64,000 bases of DNA from Hydrogenophaga sp. (GTDB lineage: Bacteria > Pseudomonadota > Gammaproteobacteria > Burkholderiales > Burkholderiaceae_C): assembly GCF_019264445.1 (NCBI RefSeq), contig NZ_JAHVAB010000084.1, forward strand, positions 62,001-126,000, read 5' to 3'. Positions 51,903 through 60,341 of this stretch are shown here, in pieces. Every line of letters starts with the position of its first letter. Position 1 is the stretch's first letter. The notes under the pieces are model-generated. The model was not told the DNA's origin and did no database searches. It saw only the letters and a program-made list of their open reading frames with translations. A program made the position numbers and the translations under genes.

Positions 51903-51949
51903 CTTGTAAGGCGGTTCAGCCACTGCCCTGGCCACCAGCTACTTTGCGT

Positions 51950-54900
51950 CTAGGGTAGGTGAGACGTACTTCCAAACGCTTGGGCATGTTCCACTAAGCC
52001 CGCCACATCCTTGAACTTGTCGTAAATAGTGGACTTGTCTCCGACAGCCAGCGCCTTGAAGTGCACGCGGCCGCATTCGATCTTGGCGCTCTCGGTGTTG
52101 CGCAGGTCGTTGTCGAAGAGGCTGCTCTTGGTCTCGACGACGAAGTAGAGGCGGTCGCCATCGGGCGTCGTTACCAGCACGGCCCAGTCGGGGTTGTAGG
52201 TGCCCAGCGGGGTGGGCACCTTGAACCAGCCCGGCAGTTTGGCATATACCTTGATCGCGTCGTTCTTCTCCAACTGGTCGGCGAAGTCGCGCTCGACCTC
52301 GGAGTCGTAGACGACGTGCTGGTAGACCGAGCGCTGCGCGTCCTGCAGCATGTTCCTCAGGTAGCCGGTCAGCTCTTCTTTCTCGAACAGCTCCTGCGCG
52401 TAGTACTGGTCATCGCCCAGGCGCTGGTAGCGGATGCCGTCCACCAGCACGACGCGCTTGCAGCGGTTGATACCGTCAGCCACGATCTCGATGAACTGCT
52501 GCGGGTTGCGCTTGAAGTCGTGCAGGCGATGGCTCTCGACCAGGATCTGCGCGATGCTGCGACGCGTCAGCTGGGTGCGGTTCTGTAGCTCGGTCAGGAT
52601 GTCCGGCAGCTCGATGTCACCTTCGTCCAGTACGACGACACTAGCGCCAGCGGTCTCCTGGGCCACGATGCCGGCCTGACCGATCTCCATGTTCGCCTTA
52701 CGCCACTGCAGGCGCACCTTGCTGATAGGCGGCGCTGCGATCACCGCGGCGATGCAGTCGCGGATCAGTTTGTCGTTGTTGAAGTGGACCCGGTAGGTGG
52801 TCTTGAACTTGATGCGGTCCCACAACGCCTTGAACTCGGGGCTGTCCAGCACTGCGCGCCGCACCGGCACCTGGCGTCGCTCGTCGGCGTTTTTGATTTC
52901 CAGCTTGCCGGCCACCTTACGCAGCAGCTCAAGGATCTGAGCGCGCTGAGCTTCCAGCTCAGGCGGCAGCGATAGGGTGCCTTCCTTGATGGCCTGGCGC
53001 AGGCTGTCCTGCACCTTGCCCTTGGCGTCGATCAGCCGCTGCGCTCGCAGGTGCTCGGCCAGGACCTTGGACGCGTCAAAGCCCAACGGCCTCGGCGTAC
53101 CGTCCGCTTGCTGGACAGCCACGCCCGCGAAGAGGTGGTCAGGCACCACACCGAACTGAAAGCCGTCTTCCTCAATCTCTTTCTGCAGGCTGTCTGCGAA
53201 CTGCTGGTAGCTCTCGTTGGCAATCACGGTCAGCGTGTTGACCTCGAAGCCTCGCAAGCGCAGTCCCTCCTGGTTCACGCACAGCCGCAGGCCACGGCCG
53301 ATGGTCTGCCGGCGCCAGCGTTCAGTGGATCGGGTGCTGAAGTTGCAGATCTGAAAGACGTTGGGGTTGTCCCAGCCTTCCTTCAGGGCCGAATGGCTGA
53401 AGATGAACTTTAGCGGCGAGGCGAAGCTGAGCAGCTTCTCCTTGTCGCGCATGATGAGGTTATAGGTGTCGTCGTCGGCCGCAGTGCTGCCACTGGTGTC
53501 CTTTAGCATCTCCACCGTCTTGCCGCCTACCTTCTTCTTGTCGATCGAGAAGTAGCCCTTGTGCACCTCGTGTGCAGCCGCGCTCAGGTCAACCTCGTTG
53601 AACATGCTGCGGTAGTCGGGGTGCCGCGCCCAGCGTTGGTACTCCTCTTCGAAGATCGTGGCGTACACACCTTTCTGCGGGTTGCCTTGCTCGTCGTAGA
53701 CGCGGTACTTGCCTACCTCGTCAACGAAGAACAGGCTCAGCACCTTGACGCCCATTGGGCGCAGACGCTTTTCCTTGTCCAGATGCTCCTTGATGGTGCG
53801 GCGTATCATCTCGCGTTGCACGGCCAGCGGATCCACTCCACCCCAGCTGTCGTCCACGCGCAGGAACTCCTGCCCACCGGGCAGGTGCAGTTCCATCAGG
53901 CCATCGATTTTGGGGCTCTTGGTGGCCGCCCGCAGCGTACCCACGCGCATGTTGGCGTAAACCTCGCGGCCCGTGGTCTGCTCCAGGTCGTCGCCATCCT
54001 GGACCAGCACCTCCTTGCGCTGGACGCTGCCAGCCTTCCCCAGCACGTCCAGTTCCACCGTGGCGGCCACCACGCCACGCTTGTTGCTGATGCCGATCAG
54101 CTTCAAGTAGGGCTTGTTGAACCCCTGCTCGACGGTGGCCGATGCCACCTCAATCTGCTTGACCAGCTTTTGCTCATAGGCGTCCACTGCATCGAGCCGG
54201 TACACCATGTTGTGCTTGTCTACGTGCGTGGCCGAGTAGCGCAGCGTGCAAAGCGGGTGCATGCGCGAAAGCGCCTTTTTGCCGCGCCCATCAATGCCGC
54301 CGTCCACGCTCTGCGGCTCATCCACGATGAGGATGGGTCGGGTGGCGCGCACCAGGTCGATGGGCTTCTCGCCGCCTGTCTTCTCACTGGCGCGATACAT
54401 GACGTTCTTGCTTTTCTCGCGGCGGAGGGCTTCGTCTGCTTCCTCCAGCGCGGCTTCCTGCTCGTCCCCGAACTTGTTGATCGCGCCGACGGTGATCACC
54501 ATGATCTGCACGTTCTGGCTTGTGGCGAAGTTGCGCACCTTGCTCAGGTTGCCGGAGTCGTACTGGAAGAACTCGTAGCCCTTGGCGCCAGGGTATAACG
54601 TCTCGAAATGCTCGCGCGTGATCTGCAGTGTCTTGTTGACGCCTTCCTTGATGGCGACCGAGGGCACCACGATCACGAACTTTGTGAATCCGTAGTTTCG
54701 GTTCAACTCGAAGGCCGTCTTCAGGTAGACGTAGGTCTTGCCAGTGCCCGTCTCCATCTCCACAGTGAAGTCCGGCGACAGCTTGGCGGAGGGCGGCACA
54801 CCGTTGCGCAACTGAACCGAGCGCAGGTTTTTTTCGATCTCCTCGTCCAGCAGGGTCAGGCGGTTGCCGATGCCCCCTTGCTCGGTGGCCAACATGCCGT

Positions 54901-55060
54901 CCAGCGAGCCTTGCGTGGCCGCTAGGTCATCGGAGGTACGCGCCGCACGCACCGTCACCGTAAACTCGGTGCGGCAGATCTCTTGCCCCCGGAATAGGTC
55001 GCAGACAGCCTTGATCGCCTCGGACTGGTAGGAGAGGTTCGCTTCGAAATGAAGTTTCAT
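51950..55060 (-). CDS. res: Type III restriction enzyme Res subunit (helicase-nuclease)
   Basis: A 1036-residue SF2 helicase fused to a nuclease. Helicase motif I is VEMETGTGKTYVYLKT near residue 101, motif II is VDEPQSVDGG, and motif VI lies in ERWRRQTIGRGLRL. The C-terminus has a PD-(D/E)xK nuclease core: YNPDWAVLV near 957 and FVVETKSS near 976. Type III Res proteins translocate or slide on DNA after recognition by Mod and cut near a recognition site. All key motifs look intact. It is the last gene of the leftward defence operon, starting 13 bases after mod. Confidence 0.92.
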   Translation of the reverse strand: MKLHFEANLSYQSEAIKAVCDLFRGQEICRTEFTVTVRAARTSDDLAATQGSLDGMLATEQGGIGNRLTLLDEEIEKNLRSVQLRNGVPPSAKLSPDFTVEMETGTGKTYVYLKTAFELNRNYGFTKFVIVVPSVAIKEGVNKTLQITREHFETLYPGAKGYEFFQYDSGNLSKVRNFATSQNVQIMVITVGAINKFGDEQEAALEEADEALRREKSKNVMYRASEKTGGEKPIDLVRATRPILIVDEPQSVDGGIDGRGKKALSRMHPLCTLRYSATHVDKHNMVYRLDAVDAYEQKLVKQIEVASATVEQGFNKPYLKLIGISNKRGVVAATVELDVLGKAGSVQRKEVLVQDGDDLEQTTGREVYANMRVGTLRAATKSPKIDGLMELHLPGGQEFLRVDDSWGGVDPLAVQREMIRRTIKEHLDKEKRLRPMGVKVLSLFFVDEVGKYRVYDEQGNPQKGVYATIFEEEYQRWARHPDYRSMFNEVDLSAAAHEVHKGYFSIDKKKVGGKTVEMLKDTSGSTAADDDTYNLIMRDKEKLLSFASPLKFIFSHSALKEGWDNPNVFQICNFSTRSTERWRRQTIGRGLRLCVNQEGLRLRGFEVNTLTVIANESYQQFADSLQKEIEEDGFQFGVVPDHLFAGVAVQQADGTPRPLGFDASKVLAEHLRAQRLIDAKGKVQDSLRQAIKEGTLSLPPELEAQRAQILELLRKVAGKLEIKNADERRQVPVRRAVLDSPEFKALWDRIKFKTTYRVHFNNDKLIRDCIAAVIAAPPISKVRLQWRKANMEIGQAGIVAQETAGASVVVLDEGDIELPDILTELQNRTQLTRRSIAQILVESHRLHDFKRNPQQFIEIVADGINRCKRVVLVDGIRYQRLGDDQYYAQELFEKEELTGYLRNMLQDAQRSVYQHVVYDSEVERDFADQLEKNDAIKVYAKLPGWFKVPTPLGTYNPDWAVLVTTPDGDRLYFVVETKSSLFDNDLRNTESAKIECGRVHFKALAVGDKSTIYDKFKDVAGLVEHAQAFGSTSHLP

Positions 55061-55073
55061 TGCAGCCCCTTCG

Positions 55074-57041
55074 TCACAAGCTGCGCACTTTGGAGATGCC
55101 GTGCTGCTCTAAGATGGCAGCCAGGTTAGTCTTCGCTACGTCATTTTCAAAAGCGCTGTCAAGGAACACGCACGTTACGTCGCCGGCTGGCGCGAGTTCT
55201 TTGCGCCAGGCCACAATGCCGAGCGCCAAGGGCTCTGCTTCGTCCACGTTGATGACTTTGTCCAAACACACAGTTAGCACGCCCCCACCAACGGCTTGAA
55301 CAGTCTTGCCGGCGATGGTCCGGACAAGCACTGAGACGCAAAGGTCCAGGCCGAGCTTAAGAAGTAGTTCGTGAAGAACGTCGTCCGAATTACGTCCCGG
55401 ATCAACGTGATCCAGTTGACCCAAGAGGCTAGCTGCCACATCTGATGTATTCGCCACCCAAGGGCGAATATTGGAGTGCGCAAGCTTCAAGGTTCGGAAC
55501 CCGGTGTCGCCTTCCCATTCAGAATTCTCTGAACGAACCTTTTTCGCAGACCGAATAAGCCGCTCTTTTGCCAACTCAACAAGGTTTTCAGGCCGGCCGC
55601 TAGCTCGGCACACCTCGATAGAAGCCTTGTGCTCCTCGTCGTGCTCGTCCAAGGCCTCAGGCAACTGAACCAAAATGAAACGACGTTTGGCCTCATCGGC
55701 TGCGTTCTGTGCCATGACGGCGTGGCCGGTCGTACCCGACCCGGCGAAAAAGTCCAAGATCAGATCGTCCCCGCCTGTCTGAGAAATCTCAAGCAGATGG
55801 CGTACTAGGCCAGTGGGCTTTGCGAATGGGAATGGAACGCCAAGCTCGTTCAGCTCCTTTGCGCTGTGTCTGTTCTCATACTTCGTGAGAATGTCTACGG
55901 GAATCTGCCCTTCCTCTTCCCGAGTGCTCAGCCAAATCTTCGTATAGATATTCCACTTCGATTGCTTGCCGTGCTCGTCAAGCAAGGGGGACGTATCGGT
56001 TTGCTTGAAGACGATGTCTTCTGCCGCCTTCATGTCGAGAAAGCTTGACTCCACAACTCGCCAACGCTTTCCTTCGGGGGGGATGCACTTGCTTCCATCA
56101 GGACACTCAATGAAGTAGCGAGCATTCTTTGATCGGCCCAAGGTCAATGAGGCCTGATACAAGCCCATGGTCCGATATGCCTGTCCGGCTCTAGATCCCG
56201 ACTCCTGAATTTGGTTGTAGACCGCTTCCTTCAGCGCATCACTTAGGCGGGTTTTGAAGCCTTTGGCCTCGTCTGACGACCTCCCGTACGCCAGGATGAA
56301 TTCCAAGTTTGGAGAAAAAAACTTGCCACTGTTCCCGCCGGTCTTCATGGATCGGCCGACGATTCCTATTCTGTTCTCCTCGCCATAGATTTCATCGCAG
56401 ACAGACACGAGGTGATGGATTTCGCGCTGACCGATGGATACGAAGATCAGTCCGTCTGGCCGGAGGAGGTTTCGCGCAAGCATCAGCCGCGGATAAATCA
56501 TGTTCAGCCAGTGGGTGTGGAACCGACCACCGGCTTCTGTATTGCTGGTAACTTTCCGTCCCCCCTCAACTTGGCCGGTCAGCGCTAAGTAGTGCTGGAG
56601 GTTGTCCTGAAAGTTGTCGGGGTAGACGAAGTCACTTCCTGTGTTGTACGGCGGGTCGATATAGATCAACTTGACCTTGCCGGCGTAGCTCTTCTGCAGC
56701 AGCTTCAGCACTTCGAGGTTGTCGCCCTCGATCATGAGGTTCTGTGTTCTGTCCCAGTCCACACTTTCCTCGGGGCAGGGGCGGAGTGTGCCGGCGCTGG
56801 GCGTCAGGGCGAGCTGGCGCGCAGCGCGCTTGCCGTGCCAGTTCAGACCGTACTTCTCTTCCGCGTCGGTCGCCGTGGCATCGCCGACCAGGGCCTTGAG
56901 CACGTCGATGTTGATGGCCGGACCGTTGGTGCCTTCGGTTACCAACTCAGGGAACACGGCCTTCAGCCGGGCCACGTTGTCGGCCAGGACGTCGGCGCTC
57001 TGGCTCTCTGGCATGCCGGGTTCGATCTTTTGGATGGACAT
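55074..57041 (-). CDS. mod: Type III DNA-methyltransferase Mod subunit
   Basis: A 655-residue beta-class amino-methyltransferase in which the catalytic motif comes before the SAM motif. IYIDPPYNTGSDF lies near residue 130 (motif IV, N6-adenine type) and LILDFFAGSGTTGHAV near 434 (motif I, SAM binding). The intervening 200-300 residues form the target recognition domain, which is what varies between alleles. Mod recognises the asymmetric site and modifies one strand. No simple-sequence repeat that could drive phase variation was seen near its 5' end. Confidence 0.92.
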   Translation of the reverse strand: MSIQKIEPGMPESQSADVLADNVARLKAVFPELVTEGTNGPAINIDVLKALVGDATATDAEEKYGLNWHGKRAARQLALTPSAGTLRPCPEESVDWDRTQNLMIEGDNLEVLKLLQKSYAGKVKLIYIDPPYNTGSDFVYPDNFQDNLQHYLALTGQVEGGRKVTSNTEAGGRFHTHWLNMIYPRLMLARNLLRPDGLIFVSIGQREIHHLVSVCDEIYGEENRIGIVGRSMKTGGNSGKFFSPNLEFILAYGRSSDEAKGFKTRLSDALKEAVYNQIQESGSRAGQAYRTMGLYQASLTLGRSKNARYFIECPDGSKCIPPEGKRWRVVESSFLDMKAAEDIVFKQTDTSPLLDEHGKQSKWNIYTKIWLSTREEEGQIPVDILTKYENRHSAKELNELGVPFPFAKPTGLVRHLLEISQTGGDDLILDFFAGSGTTGHAVMAQNAADEAKRRFILVQLPEALDEHDEEHKASIEVCRASGRPENLVELAKERLIRSAKKVRSENSEWEGDTGFRTLKLAHSNIRPWVANTSDVAASLLGQLDHVDPGRNSDDVLHELLLKLGLDLCVSVLVRTIAGKTVQAVGGGVLTVCLDKVINVDEAEPLALGIVAWRKELAPAGDVTCVFLDSAFENDVAKTNLAAILEQHGISKVRSL

Positions 57042-57076
57042 GGGTTCGTTCTTCTTCGACTTCAGTGATCAGGGGC

Positions 57077-57787
57077 TCAACTAACGGTGCCATCGGCACA
57101 TGCGTGGGTTGGCAGGGACGGCGGCAGATCGGCGGCAAACTCGACTTGGAGTCTGCTGACGCGCCGGACCATGGGCTGGTTGCCAGCCAATACAGCCAGC
57201 ATCATGCCAGCCATCAAGAGCAGGCCGTTGCAGTTGCGCACGGCGCCGATCAGCAGCGGCGCAGGAAAACCCTGCGTATAGCGGTGCAGGGCGTGAATGC
57301 CACCGTGCACGAAGGAGTTCAGCGCGGCCGCGTTGTTGTCCTTAAACGCCTGCAGGCCGAGCAGTGGCTGCGCTGCGGCCGGCTTGGCTGCCAGTTGTTT
57401 GAGCATGTCAGCCAGCATCGGGAGCTTGTTGGCCGCCGCCTCGGTGTCCTTCGACAGGGGGGCGGCGAGCTTCTCCACCGAGAGGTCCGTTGCCGCGTAG
57501 AGCAGCCACACGGCGCGCGTCAGGGCCTCAAGCTGCAGGCGAAGCAGGCTGAGCGCCGCTGTCGGCAGCCCTTGTGCTATCAGTACGCGGAGCGCTCGGC
57601 CATGCTCCAGTGCCACGCAGGCGGCACTGACGCTGGCGTTGATGCGTGTGGAGCCGTCGTAGGGGCTGTACTGCTCGGCGGCGATGGCCGCCATCACGGC
57701 TTCATCCAGCTCATCGGCTCGCGCAAGCGCCCGGCCCAGCGTGTTCAGTGCCATGTTGGCGTCGTGTGGTGCGGGGGCGTGCGTCAT
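57077..57787 (-). CDS. DUF6988-like helical protein of the defence operon
   Basis: A 236-residue, mostly helical, Ala/Leu-rich protein with HGRALRVLIAQGLPTAALSLLRLQLEALTRAVW, SFVHGGIHALHRY, and a hydrophobic segment (LLLMAGMMLAVLAG) near residues 188-202. I recall such proteins as the uncharacterised DUF6988 group, but this is from memory and not tested. The start at 57787 overlaps the DUF4391 stop by 4 bases. A frame open to 58402 lies inside DUF4391 and was rejected. The Glu/Arg/His pattern recalls HEPN-like or AbiV-like helical effectors only loosely. It may be an accessory or effector of the island. Confidence 0.6.
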   Translation of the reverse strand: MTHAPAPHDANMALNTLGRALARADELDEAVMAAIAAEQYSPYDGSTRINASVSAACVALEHGRALRVLIAQGLPTAALSLLRLQLEALTRAVWLLYAATDLSVEKLAAPLSKDTEAAANKLPMLADMLKQLAAKPAAAQPLLGLQAFKDNNAAALNSFVHGGIHALHRYTQGFPAPLLIGAVRNCNGLLLMAGMMLAVLAGNQPMVRRVSRLQVEFAADLPPSLPTHACADGTVS

Positions 57788-58557
57788 GCAGCCTCCCCGG
57801 AGAGGATGCGCTGAAAGGTCCGCAACTGGTTCTGCGCGAGATGAATCTCTTGATTCAGCGCCACTTGGCGGGCGATCTGCTTTTCCTTGTCGGCTTGGCT
57901 GCGCAGCTGTGCGATCTGCAACTTCAGCTGACGACAGCCCTGCAAGGCGGCGTGTCGTGCCTCGGCTTGTTCGCGCGTCAGGCTGGGTTGGAAGCTGCCC
58001 GTTTCCTCGGCGATGTCCAACGCACTCGCGGTGTCGAGCCAGCCTTGGTAGAGCGCGAACAGATCGGTCTGGGGCTGCTTGGTCAACGCCACGGCGGCGT
58101 AAAAGTCCTGCCCGCTGTCGGCATCTGGGAGCGGGACGGACAGGATGTGGCCATCCAGTACCGTCTTGTCCGCTTCGTTCTGAGACGCGCGGATGTGCGC
58201 GAGCGACAGGCTGACGCCGAGGTACGAGCTTGTGAGTAGCAGCACGGGGTAGGGCACAGCTCGATGCAGCAGCTCGGCCAGGCGGCTTGGTTTGATGCCG
58301 GGCTTCAGCTTCAGACTCAGCACCGCCACCTCCAAGTACTCGCGCTGCGCATCCATGAAAGCCGGCACGCCGATTAGGTGGGGCTTGAGAGATGCCAACC
58401 ACTGGACCTCATCGACCCCATCCAGCACGTGGCGCTTGTCGGCCGCAGTGGTGGCGCTGTGTTCGGCCAGCAACTTCTTGGGCACGCGCTGGTCTACCCG
58501 CGTGGAGTCAGGCAGCGCCAAAGCCGCAAAGACATGAGTTGTCGCATTGGCACTCAT
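57784..58557 (-). CDS. DUF4391 domain protein of the defence operon
   Basis: A 257-residue protein matching DUF4391. It has FAALALPDSTRVDQRVPKKLL at the N-terminus, a mixed alpha/beta middle with EYLEVAVLSLKLKPG and VLLLTSSYLGVSLSLAH, and a C-terminal helical segment (QLKLQIAQLRSQADKEKQIARQVALNQEI) likely to form a coiled coil. This domain is repeatedly found with SNF2-like helicases, Mod and Res genes, but I know of no tested activity. It overlaps its neighbours by 4 bases on both sides, so its dosage is tied to theirs. Confidence 0.75.
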   Translation of the reverse strand: MSANATTHVFAALALPDSTRVDQRVPKKLLAEHSATTAADKRHVLDGVDEVQWLASLKPHLIGVPAFMDAQREYLEVAVLSLKLKPGIKPSRLAELLHRAVPYPVLLLTSSYLGVSLSLAHIRASQNEADKTVLDGHILSVPLPDADSGQDFYAAVALTKQPQTDLFALYQGWLDTASALDIAEETGSFQPSLTREQAEARHAALQGCRQLKLQIAQLRSQADKEKQIARQVALNQEIHLAQNQLRTFQRILSGEAA

Positions 58558-60341
58558 GCCAGCAGCGCAGCCCCGAAAGCCTTGACGGTGTCCTCGCTGT
58601 CCCGGCCCGACACATTCTTGCCCGTGGCCTGCTCGATCAATGACAGCAGCGCGATGGCACGTAATCGAATAAACCCATCGAAGTCGTCGGATCTGATTGC
58701 ATCCACAGAGATCTGGTGCGACATCAGAAACTCGTCCAAGTTTGATGGAGGCACCTGCTTGGACTTCTGGATGCGTACCAGATAGTGGCTGGGAGCGTCG
58801 CCGCTGATGAAGCGGTTTGTGCTTGCCGCGAGGGGTGCCTTGTTGACGACGCTATTCCACTTATCCTTAGGGAGCTTCTGCTTCTCACACCAGGCGCGCG
58901 GAAAGATATGGTGGATGTCGATGGCGTTGTTGAAGTAGGTGTTCAGGTCGATGGGCGTACCGCTGACAAAGTCGCGCCCGCCGTGCTTCATCAGTAGCGC
59001 AGCGAGGCCCTTGTAGGCTGCTGCAAGGCGGCTTTGTAGCGAAAGCAGGCGGGTCGGGGCGAAGTTGGCATCGCGCACAGTGCGTGGCTCCGCGCCGCCA
59101 TCTATCCAAGCCACGACATCCTGCAAGTCCATAGCGAAGCGCGTCTCGCTGGCACCACCGTACAGCTCGCCCAGCACGCCGTTCCAATACCAGCGCAGCA
59201 GGCTTTGCTTGACGCCGTGCAGAGTCGTTCGCTCGCCCAGCTGTGCGCAGATCGCTGCCAGAGGGATCAGTTGCGTGGAGTAGGGGATGCTGCGGTCGTC
59301 GAAAATCTTCTCCTCGGCCAGCAGTTCTGCCGCACGCTTGAAGCCAAGCTCCAGAGCCGCCTCCAGTGCTTTGAAGTTGGACAGGTCTAGCCTCAAGACG
59401 TCGGCGCGCTTACAGCTCACCGGAGTTTTCTGGGCAAGGTGGCGCCGGTAGCTGGCCAGCAAGGTAATGGCTGTCAGGAAGCTGGTGCCATCCACCGCCT
59501 CCAGAACGTCGTGCTTGGCCGTCAGCCGTTCACGACGGGCATCCCAGTCGTCGCGGAGATTGAACTCATCGGCAGCGAAGGTGGCCGTCATCAGTTCGAA
59601 CACGGTGAGGGTCACACCTCCAGTGTTCACTTTCTCGAAGACCTGGCAAACAGCTTCACGTGGCGTGTCCTGGGTCAGCTCAATAGCTGGCACCTTGAAT
59701 TGCTGGAAGCGCAGCCATATCTCGTTGCGAAACTTCTGCATGAACTGCATCGCCTCCGCGCCGAACGCGTGGTGAGCACTAAATCCGCTCTCCCAGGCCA
59801 TGAATCCTTGGATGTCAAACAGCAAGGCGACGGGAAACAGGCGTTGGGCGTACTGATGATCGGGCGTGCTGAGATCTCGGTCAACCTTGCGGCCGAAGTC
59901 GGAGGTGATTTGCAGCGTCGCAGGTACCGAGATGACAGCTTCCTCCCGATCAGCGTCCGGTTCCAGGCATTTGGCCATGTCTAAGAAGTAGAGCCTCTGG
60001 ATTTCGACGCCTTTCTCTGTGCGCGTCGGCACGGGTTGGCCGCTGCGCAGCGCCAGATACATGGAGGTCAGGCGTTGCTGGCCATCGAGCACCAGGATCT
60101 TGGGGTTTGGAGCTGGTTGCAGGTTCACGCCCGCAAACAGTCGCGGTTTGAATGGCACCCCACCGGCCTCCAAAAACATGACAGCGCCGATGGGGTAGGA
60201 CAGCGACAGGCTCGCGATCAGAGAGCGAATGTGGTTGTCGTCCCAAACCCAACCGCGCTGGAAGTCAGGGAGCTGAATCTGGCCTGCGGCGATGCCATCG
60301 AGAACATCCTTCAGCGCGGGTTCTGCGGTACGAAAGCTCAT
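58554..60341 (-). CDS. DUF262/HNH protein (GmrSD-like)
   Basis: A 595-residue protein. The N-terminal DUF262 (ParB/Srx-like) part has IQLPDFQRGWVWDD, VLDGQQRLTSMYLA and VFEKVNTGGVTL, where the DGQQR motif is proposed to bind or hydrolyse nucleotides. The C-terminal part has IDIHHIFPRAWCE followed by NKAPLAASTNRFI, an HNH-type nuclease arrangement. GmrSD enzymes with these domains cut sugar-modified phage DNA. Here it is fused in one operon with a type III system, so it may handle modified phages that block Res. It overlaps the helicase stop upstream by 4 bases. Confidence 0.85.
   Translation of the reverse strand: MSFRTAEPALKDVLDGIAAGQIQLPDFQRGWVWDDNHIRSLIASLSLSYPIGAVMFLEAGGVPFKPRLFAGVNLQPAPNPKILVLDGQQRLTSMYLALRSGQPVPTRTEKGVEIQRLYFLDMAKCLEPDADREEAVISVPATLQITSDFGRKVDRDLSTPDHQYAQRLFPVALLFDIQGFMAWESGFSAHHAFGAEAMQFMQKFRNEIWLRFQQFKVPAIELTQDTPREAVCQVFEKVNTGGVTLTVFELMTATFAADEFNLRDDWDARRERLTAKHDVLEAVDGTSFLTAITLLASYRRHLAQKTPVSCKRADVLRLDLSNFKALEAALELGFKRAAELLAEEKIFDDRSIPYSTQLIPLAAICAQLGERTTLHGVKQSLLRWYWNGVLGELYGGASETRFAMDLQDVVAWIDGGAEPRTVRDANFAPTRLLSLQSRLAAAYKGLAALLMKHGGRDFVSGTPIDLNTYFNNAIDIHHIFPRAWCEKQKLPKDKWNSVVNKAPLAASTNRFISGDAPSHYLVRIQKSKQVPPSNLDEFLMSHQISVDAIRSDDFDGFIRLRAIALLSLIEQATGKNVSGRDSEDTVKAFGAALLA

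Noticed and set aside
53561-54598. 345-residue plus-strand frame opposite res
   Set aside because: The minus strand encodes intact helicase motifs over the same bases; the frame is a high-GC shadow.
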